A DNA stretch of 64,000 bases from Pseudisothecium myosuroides (lineage: Eukaryota > Streptophyta > Bryopsida > Hypnales > Lembophyllaceae). Under the pieces are notes generated by a model. The model was not told the origin of the DNA, searched no databases, and saw only the letters and a program-made list of their open reading frames with translations. Both the position numbers and the translations under genes were made by a program. The stretch lies in contig OX637287.1 of NCBI GenBank assembly GCA_951799445.1, forward strand, positions 5,332,001 to 5,396,000. Direction: 5' to 3'. Positions 24,701 through 34,340 of the stretch are shown here, one piece after another (position 1 is the stretch's first letter; the number at the start of each line of letters is the position of its first letter).

Positions 24701-25960
24701 TATAAACTACTTTAAAATAAATAATATTCTTGCATGGACCATGGCAATAATCAATAATAGCTCTAATTCTAGTAACACCTATTTTGCTCATAATAAAATA
24801 AAATAAAATAAAATAAAATGATTACATCACATAATTTATGCACTAATTGATCATTCCATATACTATAACTAAAAACCATTCTATTTTCTCACATTAATTT
24901 ATACTCAAGCCTTCTCAAATTTACAAATTTAAACCGTAATAATGTCATCGCACATTGAGACTCAAATACAAAGAGGTTAAACATATACACTTCCGTCAAA
25001 CAAATTCAAAACACTTGCATCATTCAATATTCATATACCATTGGTCACAAAATTCACATAAAAATAAATATTCCTTTAATTCATTACAAAAAAATTCATA
25101 ATCACTTAAATTGAATCGTGGAAAAATACAAATATAAAATTGTTCATAAAGAAATATTTATAAAATACAAACGCTTAAAAGAAGCTAGATTACACTTGTC
25201 TGTTATCTTGACAACGGGCTTGACAGAAAAAAATTCTACCTACTTATACTTGAAACCTCTAAATTTGCATCCTTTCATTTGTAACTACCAATGGTTGTTC
25301 TTTTGAATAATCACTTTGAATTGTTAATACTTAATAGCCACCTTTTAAAATCCAATTATCATATACATTCATACTTCATGGATTTTTGAAAATAAAATTC
25401 CAATGTGAACCCTTTTTACATCAAAATAACGATTTCCAATCAAACTTTAAGATTTTGTGTTCACAATGTCCAGAGTTGGAGAGTTCAAAGGCAAACATGG
25501 CAATTTTGTCCTCGAAGTCGACAACGCAAAGCTGCATCTCTAAGCAATGGAGTCACAATTCATCTTTGACACTCTAAAAAAAACACTTTTAGTAACATTA
25601 GACTTTGTGTAGCAGAGGACCTACAACAATTCATTCAATTATAAGGTGACACAAGTGCCTCTAATTCTAAGAACGGCCAATTTTGCATCTAGGTGAATGC
25701 ACTTCCTTGTTCTTTCACTTCTCTTCAATTTTCCCTTTCAATTTAGGGCATAGTTTTTCACTCATTAATCCAACTTCTCATTTTTCTTCTTCTACAAAAT
25801 TAGAGTTTTGTTGGGTATCCATTTCTTATTTGTGCATGTTCTAATCTTCCATTGAGCTTATTCATTGTGGAATCTCTTTAAGTTCGATTTGCCAATTTGC
25901 CAATTTTGTTTCATTTGCCAAATTAAAAATTTGTTAGCATTGCCTATTCCAAGATTACTA
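21790..25960. other. AT-rich gene desert
   Basis: Four kilobases of AT-rich DNA without a recognisable gene, long repeat partner or protein-like ORF. Near 24786-24820 it contains a short (AAAAT)n run. The open frames (22425-22607, 23713-23919, 25118-25306, 25386-25577) are biased to Lys, Asn, Ile and Phe and are best read as chance. Confidence 0.6.
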
Positions 25961-26528
25961 CTCCCTCCATCCCAAAATGATCTTCTTATTGGCCTTCATT
26001 TTTTGTCCCAAAATGATCTTCCTGTTGTAATTTGTGACTTGCGAATTGGTCAAATTTGACTTTTGATTGCTATTGGGGACCAACAAAACAACTTTGAGTA
26101 GTAGTTCCCCCTCCATTCATGCAATCACTAGTCAAAAGATAAATAAAATGATTAATGGGGTTAGTCAAAATTGTTTGTTTGTATTTTTTGCATCTCTTTG
26201 AATATTGCCCAATTGAAGGAGATGAAGCTTTTGGAGCTGGAATAAAGGGCCACACATGGGCTTAGGCATATATTAAATGCCTACAAAATAATGACCTCAT
26301 TCTCAACAATTAATTGACCACTGGTGATCTTTGAAAATGCCCAAAAAATTCTACTTTTCAATATTCCAAAAACTACATTTCAAAAAGGACTTTGAAACTC
26401 AAAGTTTCTAGAATGCTAGGAGTACACCAAACTCTACTTACAGCACAAAACAAGTTTTTAAAATGTTGTTTTTAGCCTTAATCTAGAATATTTTGTCCAA
26501 CATGAAGATCATTTTGGAACGGAGGTAG
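25961..26528. mobile_element. Stowaway-like element, copy 2
   Basis: Starts CTCCCTCCATCCCAAAATGA, ends ATTTTGGAACGGAGGTAG, and is flanked by TA (25959-25960, 26529-26530). The subterminal TGTCCAAC/GTTGGACA word is shared, inverted, with 14599-15388. The 568-bp interior has no transposase. Confidence 0.87.
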
Positions 26529-26534
26529 TATAAT

Positions 26535-26700
26535 TTTTTGTCTTTAGTTAACTTTTGAAGTGGTTTATTTTCATAATCCAATATCTAAATTTGAATTTTT
26601 TAATACCTATTCAAAGTGCTTTTGAATGTACCCCCAATGATAGAAATTTCAAGTTCTATTTATATAGTAGTAAAACGTTAGCGTTATAAGATAGGAAGTG
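26535..26700. repeat. Solo arm of the 51389-51809 foldback family
   Basis: Shares TTTTGAAGTGGTTTATTTT, ACCTATTCAAAGT and TTTTGAATGT...TTGATAGAAATTTCAAGT-type blocks with the right arm at 51640-51795. Confidence 0.6.
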
Positions 26701-26835
26701 CAAAATTTGCCCATTTAAAAGCACATTGGCTTAGGATCTTTTCTATGTGGATGAAAGCATTTTCTAACAAATTTTCAAAGAGAAAAGAGAGGGAGACACA
26801 TCCATCACAATTTGATTTGTAATTTTTAAACTTAA

Positions 26836-27743
26836 TCTCTAAAGGATTGATGCCGTTTTTCAGTCAAAAAACATTCAAAATTGCCATTTCTGTTGCATTC
26901 ATCCAAAAAAACCAAAAAAAATGTTTTTCTTAGAATCTAACTGGAGGATCTTGTACTTTTCTTGTTTGAAACCATGTGGTAAGAATTTCGTGAAGTTTGA
27001 CGATACAGATTGGAAAATTATTCGCATTCAAAGTTAGAAGAAAAAGTTTTTTGAATGCTAGCTTGCAATTTCAGATGACTTTGATCGCCATTTGTGGAAT
27101 TATTTTACACTACAGACTTTGAATTTAAAAAAGTTTATGTTGAAAAATTGAGTTGAAAGTTTAGAAAAAAAATTCAAAAAATATACACACTCAATTTTCG
27201 TTCCTTAAAAAATTATTAAATAGATGTAGGTCCAAGATTGAAAGAAAAAATAAATTGTTAATAGCTCTAAGATGGGATTGAAATACAATAATTCCAATGG
27301 TGAGATTGTTCTAGCAAGCAAATTTAACTTTTTCAAATATATTTTTTTAAAAATTGTGAAAATTGCATGAAGAAATGAATCCTATAAGTTATTTTTTCAA
27401 AAAGATGCTTAGATTGCCTACAAAACAAGATTGTATATAATTTTCACATCACTAATCCAAATGGAATGAATCAAAGCTTTACATGTAGACAAAAATAAGA
27501 TCCACAAGAAACAATTTTCTTAAAATTTTATTTCAAGCTTTTGTAGATTTCTTTTTCCTGCTTGGCAATATAAAAATCATGTTGAAGATGGCATAACTTT
27601 TGCTCATGAGCACCGATTGAAATAAAAATTATATTTCCACCAAGCTAGTAAGTTTTTCTAGCTTATGAGAAAGTTTCAAAAAAATTCACCTAAAATTGGG
27701 ATCATAGGAACCAGTCCAAAATCCATTTAGGAGCTAAACTGAA
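26836..27743 (-). mobile_element. TTAA-type element, copy 5
   Basis: Reverse-complement relative of 3045-4092 and 14528-16292. The left flank is TTAA and the right flank TTAG. It contains AAAATTGCCATTTCTGTTGCA and GCTCATGAGCACCGATTGAAAT, which match the other copies. No ORF is conserved. Confidence 0.65.
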
Positions 27744-27749
27744 TTAGAC

Positions 27750-28185
27750 ATGATTTTCTAAAGCTCATTGCAATAGGATGCTATGGATGGCCATAGATAT
27801 TGCCATTAAATGTTAAATAATTGCCCATCAATGGTGCAAATGGAGCCCACAAATGAAGGTATGCTTCCTAGGCTAAACCATCTATATAAAACGCACTAAT
27901 TGTATTATCTTCTTTATATTTTAAATGAATGTTCCATCACTTTTAAATTTAAAAAAAAATGAAGGATTAAAAACCTTAAACTTGAACAGCATGGTGCATT
28001 TAATGGCACAAAGTTTCCCAACACTCATAACTCCACATTATTTACATTGGAATTTTGTCTACTTCCAAATTAAAACTTAGTCTCCAACCACTCATATAAT
28101 TGTGCAATGGTAAATCCAAATTGGCACCAATTCATCACTAGATAGTTTTTCATTCCTATAGTATCAATTCATGGTAGAATAGAGT
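27750..28185. other. Intergenic sequence, nothing recognised
   Basis: No ORF, no repeat partner noticed. Confidence 0.4.
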
Positions 28186-28189
28186 AGTT

Positions 28190-28460
28190 TTTTCATTTTT
28201 TTTTCATTTTTTATGAAGTGCCAAAGTGGCAATATAAAATGTTACAGTCATGTTCCAAATTCTAGCATTCATTCACATATTGGATAAAAAAGATCACATT
28301 AGCACATATCACATGCCTATAATTCTATTTTCATCCACCAAATTTGATGATTTCATCTAAGGTTTTTTTTAATTCAAAGTTTTCTGGTGAAAAGTTTCAA
28401 GATTTTTTACCATTTTTTAGCCAAAATTATTTTTTTCTGGTGCACTCTGGCACCAGAAAA
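28190..28460. repeat. Direct repeat shared with 44415-44690
   Basis: Both copies contain ATGAAGTGCCAAAGTG, CACATTAGCACATATCACATG, TTTTAGCCAAA and TTTTTTCTGGTGCA. One copy lies just left of each arm of the inverted duplication, but both are in the same orientation, so they are not part of the inverted arms themselves. Confidence 0.75.
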
Positions 28461-28522
28461 CAAAAACAAACTGGAATAGAGAGTGGAATATGGACAGGCT
28501 ACCTTATTTGGCGGGGCAAATA

Positions 28523-28645
28523 CCGGGGTCTATTGAGGATGCCCTGACAGGATCGGTGTACCTTGCAGACGGAGTATTGAATGAAGCTCTTAATGAGCTC
28601 CAATGGCGGCCATCAAGTACCGATCGAGAGTTGTACAATCACTGA
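28523..28645 (+). pseudogene. Truncated terminal exon of an unknown gene, copy A
   Basis: A 40-codon frame ends at TGA and reads into the duplication boundary. Key pieces are IEDALTG, YLADGVLNEALNEL and WRPSSTDRELYNH. The right arm encodes the near-identical ADRVMNEALNELHW and WRPSSTDRELYIH, but a net +7 shift breaks its frame upstream. Conservation at the protein level with mainly third-position changes suggests real former coding sequence. The 5' part is cut off where homology between the arms begins (TTGGCG at 28508). The family is not recognised. Confidence 0.45.
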
Positions 28646-28781
28646 ATTGACTGCTCCACTACTGTACTTATTCCTAATCCTTGATACTTTAAGTTAATCA
28701 TGATGTTTTGCAGCACATTACAGAAATGGTAATGTAACCAAATTACGGCACTCATATTAATGTAAAGCCTGCCATGGCGCC

Positions 28782-30247
28782 ATGCAAGCATTCCATGAAC
28801 CCGAACCCGAGTACCTTATTGCCGTGATCTGCAATCTCAGTGCATTTCAAGAGAGTATCTGCTATTGTAGCTCGCGCTTCCGGACTAGTGAGAGAGGTAG
28901 ACGGAGCTGAGAATTCAGGACCTGGGGCTTCGAGTTCGAGCTGGTTTGTGCATTTCCTTTCCTGCAGTTGAAATCTCGATCTCATATACTTCAGAAGTTG
29001 CATTGCCACGTTGGGGAATTGAGGCGCTGCATCGAAGTTTTGCGAGATGTGCATCACCAAAGCTTGCGAGGAACCCACCTCACCAGGAGTTTGGTGGAGG
29101 GACGATGCAGAATGGAAGCAATATGACGCCGCCATGGCTGCTGCCATTCAGCAAGGCCTTGCCGACCATGCAAATCGTGTACAGCTTGGTAATCTGGTGA
29201 GCTCCAAGTACTCCCGTGGTGCCCAGTACGTGGTGGACTTGAGCTCCATGAAGCAAATCAACGTAGCCTCCGGCTTCACCCGTGACGTCAAAGTGGTGAA
29301 AGCTCCGGCAGCTGGGGTACCCGCTGCCCCCGTGAATGCTTCGGATGATCTTGCCAGTATCAAAGAAGAAGTTCGAGCTTGCCAGGAGGTAATTCAGCCA
29401 GCTCCTTCTACGTATGACCCAGTTCAATTTTCTAAGTAATGCGCATTGCATTGTACTTTGGAGTGAAGTTCTCTCGTTGCGCTACCCCCGGCGGTACTGC
29501 GGTGTAAATGTGCAATTGAACTGAATACGTTATGTAAACAATTCAAAAGATCTTTTAGCTTGTGACGAAACACAAGCCTCGTTTTTACATAGAAGGCTTA
29601 TGCATGGCCTTTCATTGACGTGATTGTTTGTTAAGGGGGTTGTGTGTTAATTTAACCCTTGCAGAGCATCCGGAACTTGAAGGAAATGGTGATGAAACTG
29701 CAAGCGGATCTTGAAGCCGTGAAGTTGCAAGCTTTAAAGAATGAAGCAAATCGAGTTCCGGCAAAAGTGGCCCCTCTCATTCGTGGTCAACCAGGCGACT
29801 ATTGGGAGGTAATTGATTGATATGTGCAGCTTGTTGAGTATTGCTTAACCCCTTGAAGGGCCAAGGATTTATGGTTTTCAAATGATGAATTGGATCATTT
29901 CTATTCTGAAATGTTTATTTCACATGAGACTAAAATTTTAAGCACCGAAATCTGTGAAGAACATTGCCTGTGTCGGTCTAGAACTAAATAAATTTGACAA
30001 AAGAGAAGTACCCACATGACATACTCGAAACTGCTTATTGAATTAGAGCATTTGAAGCCCAATTTGACCCTCTACCTAGGTCCATAGATTGTGTTAATCA
30101 GTCACGTCCTGATCCTGTTTTGAATCCTTCACATCTACCCGCCTCCATATCTGTCAAGATTGCTTAAATAGTTGAATTGCTTGGTTGCAGAGCTGTGATT
30201 CTGCTGGGGGGTACTGCTCCGACTCCCTTTCGGACGATGACTATTGA
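28782..30247 (+). CDS. WWE-domain protein gene, copy A (apparent 1-bp frameshift)
   Basis: Proposed exons are 28782-28896, 28968-29388, 29665-29808 and 30191-30247, all with GT-AG introns. The product would be about 245 residues. A WWE domain (WWRDDAEWKQYDAAM, then YVVDLSSMKQINVASGFTR) is followed by a short coiled-coil-like helix (LKEMVMKLQADLEAVKLQAL) and an acidic tail ending SLSDDDY. WWE domains bind ADP-ribose-type ligands or mediate protein contacts in PARP, SRO/RCD1 and ubiquitin-ligase proteins; here the domain stands almost alone. Relative to copy B, exon 2 lacks one base (GAGGCGCTG against GAGAGCGCTG, near 29024), which breaks the join of exon 1 to the WWE frame. If translation starts at the later ATG at 29047 (MCITKACEE), the WWE, helix and tail remain intact. 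The internal start and exon 1 are therefore uncertain. A WWE assignment is confident; function is not known. Confidence 0.72.
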
Positions 30248-31280
30248 ATTTTGGGTCCACGGTGCTATGAAGGAACTCCAAGGGTAGTAACTCGTGCTAA
30301 ACTAGGCTACATTCTCGGATCATAATTCCAATGTAAAACAATATCAGGACAATACTTCTTTCTTTTCAATAGTGTATTCAGTTTGCAGGACTTATGTTGT
30401 TGTATAAACACTTTCACCACATCGTTTTTCACTGGTATTTTGTACTTTACTGTGCAATAGACTGATGTTTTCCAACTTCCGACTCTGTTTTGAAGGCTTT
30501 GGCACCGTCTTTCTGGCACGTCTAGGTCAAGTGATAGTTTCCCCCCGCAAATGTATTTCCACATGATGCATTTGCCAGTGGTGAGTGTGCCTCTGTTTTC
30601 CATCAGCGTATTTAATCGATATGGTTCCGGAGCGATGCAAGCACAGAACTGCTTGCACACATCACCTTCACACTATAGTTTTAGAAGATTCGCCAGAATT
30701 CACTCTAATCTCTTTTAGAAGCCAGATTAGTTCAGTAGTGCCATGCAAACTAATCATTAATCGTTATCTTCAATGTCTTCCTTGAATTCTGACTAGATCA
30801 GTGGTGTTTATCAATTTGCTTCCACATATTTCTTAGCCCAAAACCTCAACGCAGATCGAATTCTGTAGGATCCTCTGGTTGCCAAAAGATTTTGAGGTTT
30901 GTACGTTTTGGAACTACGAGAGATTATCCACTTGAACTAATCTTAGTGACGCATAGAAGCTTAAAAAAACGAAATTACTAGGATTGTAATCAGCCAAAAT
31001 GGAATCTGCCAGTAACTCATAGTGACACGCATATTTACACGCATATTAAGACAATGATGGTCAATACCTTGTAGCTTGATATCGTTAGACATCAATTTAG
31101 TAAGAATTTCACAACTGCTCTATGTAAGATTGTCCAGTGTTTCTAGTGCATGAAAGGGCAGTAAAGGGCAGTTAACTGCATCGAATATCGACTGAAATCA
31201 ATGAGCATTTGAGTTTGGGTCCTAAAATGGCTAAAATCTTTGTTGGATTTTTCTGGAAATCAAAAGCAAATTCCAGATTG

Positions 31281-31640
31281 TACGGCTGAGATGGACGCAT
31301 GGGGCTGGAGAGATTTCGACAGGCACTCTGGCATCGTCGGCGACATCCCACGCCAAGACCTTGATCGACACGTAATTACCATTGTTTCGAGCTCTAGCAA
31401 CTGATGCCGCTTTCGTCTCCAATCGTTCGGACTTGGAGAGTTTGGTGATTGTGTGGTTTGGAGAGATTCGTCCTCTGCCAGCGAAGAGATGCGTTGCAAG
31501 GGATGGATTGCCCCTGAGATAGCTGCCAATTCCGGCCTGTCCTTTTTTCTTACATTTGTGCCAAAAAAAACAATGGAAAGTGAAGGAAAAATATAAAGAA
31601 ACATCCCCCGCCTGTATCCCCTATATACCCTGGGATTGTG
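31281..31640 (-). other. Possible promoter and 5' gene remnant, unrecognised
   Basis: The minus strand has a TATA-like GGGTATATAGGGG at 31619-31628, then GC-richer sequence with overlapping open frames (one containing ISSLAEDESLQTTQSPNSPS, another NNGNYVSIKVLAWDVADDAR). No domain is recognised and no single frame is convincing. It lies immediately outside the left duplication arm, so it may be the 5' part of a gene cut by the rearrangement. Confidence 0.25.
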
Positions 31641-31729
31641 GTGGAGAACATTGTGACATTTAGATATTTCGTGCCAGTGGGGTGACATTTGCCGCATGTG
31701 TGCTAGTATTGAATCCTGATTAAGGTAGG

Positions 31730-31985
31730 AGGCTCATAAACCGTTCATCTAAGAGCTGTTTGCCATTTTGGGGAAGCTAAACCCCTTGGAACAATTTTCA
31801 GTAAATTTTAATAGGAAGAAAAATGGAGTTCGCATCTAACCCAAGTCGTTTCATATTTTTTGGACCTTCGTGGAATTAGCTAGGAATTTTTGAAGTTGAA
31901 ACATAGTGGTCTCCAAAAGCGATCACCCCCTGAAATGTACACCGTTGGTACATCGAAGAAAGCAAAATGTACCTCTGGGCCATGA
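31730..31985. repeat. Dispersed repeat shared with 63640-63900 and 10610-10900
   Basis: All three carry blocks around TTTCATATTTTTTGGACC, GAATTAGCTAGGAATTTTTGAAG and a CCCC-TGAAATGTACA/TTGAAATGTTTAT end; the 10.6-kb copy is inverted. The 31.8- and 63.7-kb copies are direct. No coding sequence. Confidence 0.55.
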
Positions 31986-32283
31986 TTGGTTTTACAGCCC
32001 GATCGGTTTATGAGCCTCCTACCTTAAGCGGCCGAGAATTGAACAACTCAGCCATGTCAGTGCTGGAGGACGCCATCTCAAGTGCTGCACATATTTTCGA
32101 AGAGAAGGAGCTCGGTTTACCCACTATGGGCGACGATTACTATCGCGTATTGTGAATATATTGATCTATCATTGTCCTATAAAGAAATTGTCTCTTGTAT
32201 GAATAAAATTTGTTATCGTATTGAACAAAGCACAACCTCTTTGCCTATTGCTTATCTAGATGCAGAGTATGTATCAAACAATA

Positions 32284-32471
32284 CACTGAATAGGGGTATT
32301 AAGGGGACCAAAATATTAAAGGGACTTATCTTGGAAAACTATAGATGTTTGAAACATGATGTACAATCTCTGAACATTTCAATAACAATTGATGTATAGA
32401 AAAGGTAGATATTTATATAGTATGAAATGTCAATTAATTAGTATGGGTCCCCTTAATACCCCTATTCAGTG
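32284..32471. mobile_element. TA-flanked MITE with 26-bp perfect TIRs
   Basis: Starts CACTGAATAGGGGTATTAAG and ends with the exact reverse complement, the perfect repeat being 26 bp, flanked by TA (32282-32283, 32472-32473). At 188 bp with a TA target it fits the Tc1/mariner MITE class. The perfect TIRs suggest a relatively recent insertion. Confidence 0.88.
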
Positions 32472-32584
32472 TAGAAAGCTTAGAAATCCACAGATGAAGC
32501 AGTCAACCTACGGCCAATTTATTTTGGATTCTTCATGTCTAATGGCAGAGGAATATGTAGAATCAGACTGATTGACAACACTAA

Positions 32585-32885
32585 GGGCCTCCTGCCATGT
32601 GAGTCGGGCCGGTGGGTTCCGTTCTAATTCAAGCAACAAGACAAATAAGCTTCACCGATTGTCTTGCCGGGGTGGGCAAGCGGGAAAGAAGGAGTTGAAG
32701 CTTCACCGATCATCGGTGGACATTCCCATTGATGGAGGCTATTTATGTTGAGAGAATCTAATACGTGTGGCTTTCTAATTGTATCCCTCTCCACCCACCA
32801 GGTCCACATGGAAGGACACAAACTTTTAATCAACTGTAGAACCCCGGTGAAGTTCCCCCGGTCACCGATACATGGCAGGAGGCCC
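32585..32885. mobile_element. Tourist-like (PIF/Harbinger) MITE
   Basis: A 301-bp element starting GGGCCTCCTGCCATGT and ending ACATGGCAGGAGGCCC, flanked by TAA on both sides (32582-32584, 32886-32888). A 3-bp TAA target and a GGGCC-type terminus are typical of Tourist MITEs. It is GC-richer than its surroundings. No ORF of note. Confidence 0.88.
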
Positions 32886-33246
32886 TAAGAGCTTCAAAGT
32901 GTTACTTGAGTTTCTTCAATGCCGGAAAGCCTGTCAAGTTCTCGAACTAAGAGTCACCCCATTCTCACAAACCCCGATTTGGCTACGGAGTTTCTATGTA
33001 ACTACTCCCCTTGCACCTTCCTTTCACTAGATTATTTTTTTGGTTTGCACAGTCAATTTGGTAACGTAATTCAGACAACCTTTAGGCTTTGGCACTTCCT
33101 CAGGCCCTACCTACAGTACGTGCCCCCAACAGAAATCCAGAGAGGCTTCACGAGATGGACCTTCAATTCAGCCCCCCACCTTGACCCCCTTATGGCGCGT
33201 AAATCTCAATGTACACTCATCGATCTCTAATGTCTGTCTGAGGAAC

Positions 33247-33718
33247 TAAGGTAAACCAACCCATCATGGTCAAATGACCCATGACGGACACCTAAGGAAT
33301 GACCCCATGATGGTTATTCTCAGTTTATGAGATTTTGCACCACAATCAATGCTCTACCCGACACTAATTGATTAATTGATATTAACCTCATTAGGAACAC
33401 CCAACTATTTTAGTGTAAATCACTACAGGAAGTGACCTTTTAAGGCCTTTCACTTCAAAAAATATTTTGACTGTTTTAGAAGAGTAAGGTGAGCATTATG
33501 GATATAGTTGCATGTTGGTTTTGGGGTAGTCTACAGGCTCTTTTGGGCTGAACACTTCAAAAAATTATAGCTAATTCATACTTTGTTGAAAAAATATAAT
33601 TTCAATTGCTCTTGCTATTTCTCACAATTGTCTGTATGTGGAAAAAAATTTCAAAAAATTCAGCCATGGCATGAGGGCAAACTAGCAATTCTGACCATGA
33701 TGGGCTGTTTTACCTTAG
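33247..33718. mobile_element. TIR element starting TAAGGTAAA
   Basis: CTAAGGTAAACCAACCCATC at the left pairs with GATGGGCTGTTTTACCTTAG at the right. The inner CATCATGGTC and GACCATGATG also pair, giving a TIR of about 27 bp with two mismatches. The target is probably TA. Length is about 470 bp, non-coding. Confidence 0.75.
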
Positions 33719-33719
33719 T

Positions 33720-34340
33720 ACGATGCCATTGACTCTGTCCCTTGGAATTTGAGGAAGTCGTGAATATGACTAATTTATGATTTAATTACTTGTAGAATTC
33801 TTTGATTCTTCAATTGAAGTTTTTCACGTTGCAAATAGATGCCTTTTGAGCTGCATGTCTTAGAATTTGAGGATCTTGTGAGTATGACTAATGCAAGCTT
33901 AAATGAATTACTGAATTCTTACATATTTTGATTCATTTGATGTTTGATACCTGAAGCCCATGGTACTATTGGCAACTGAAAGTCGATTCTAATGCGTCTT
34001 AGCATGTATCTTTAGAAAACCATACGAACACATGATGAATCTTCCAAGTGCTAATCATACATGTACCCGGCATCAACTCTTAGTTCTCATATTTGGACAA
34101 TGCCAGCACATTTTGGGGGCAATAATCATTACTGGGGAAAAAATTGCAATTTTAGTGTAGATACCTTAACAATGCTAGCAACTTGAGATGGGAAATTGTC
34201 CCAGGCATGCATTCAGTATAATGTTTTCAAGTAAGCTCATCGCATGGGTTTTTGGTTGGCAGCAGAATGTTGCCCGAAAAAATAACAAAAAACATAGAAA
34301 CTACCAAGACTCATGGGACCATTCATGAGGATCGAAGAAC
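33720..34340. other. Intergenic sequence, nothing recognised
   Basis: Contains two related words around AGAATTTGAGGATCTTGTGAGTATGACTAAT and GGAATTTGAGGAAGTCGTGAATATGACTAAT (near 33745 and 33862), a diverged ~115-bp duplication. No gene seen. Confidence 0.45.

Larger units (their letters stand above)
28508..31281 (+). repeat. Left arm of inverted segmental duplication
   Basis: This matches the reverse complement of 45552-51384. The match runs through a truncated exon, the whole WWE gene with its introns and its 3' flank. It ends around GAAATCAAAAGCAAATTCCAG (31258-31278), next to a TATA-like promoter remnant on the other strand. The right arm is longer because it carries about 3.06 kb of extra DNA (45914-48970), where this arm has only about 21 bp (CCTCTGGTTGCCAAAAGATT, near 30871-30891). 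Confidence 0.85.

Noticed and set aside
28752..29147. 131-codon minus-strand frame over the WWE exon
   Set aside because: Shadow of the WWE coding strand; the plus-strand frame carries the domain and splice sites, and the same shadow appears over copy B.
30307..30660. 117-codon minus-strand frame downstream of WWE copy A
   Set aside because: The same region in the right arm does not keep the frame, so it is not conserved as protein.
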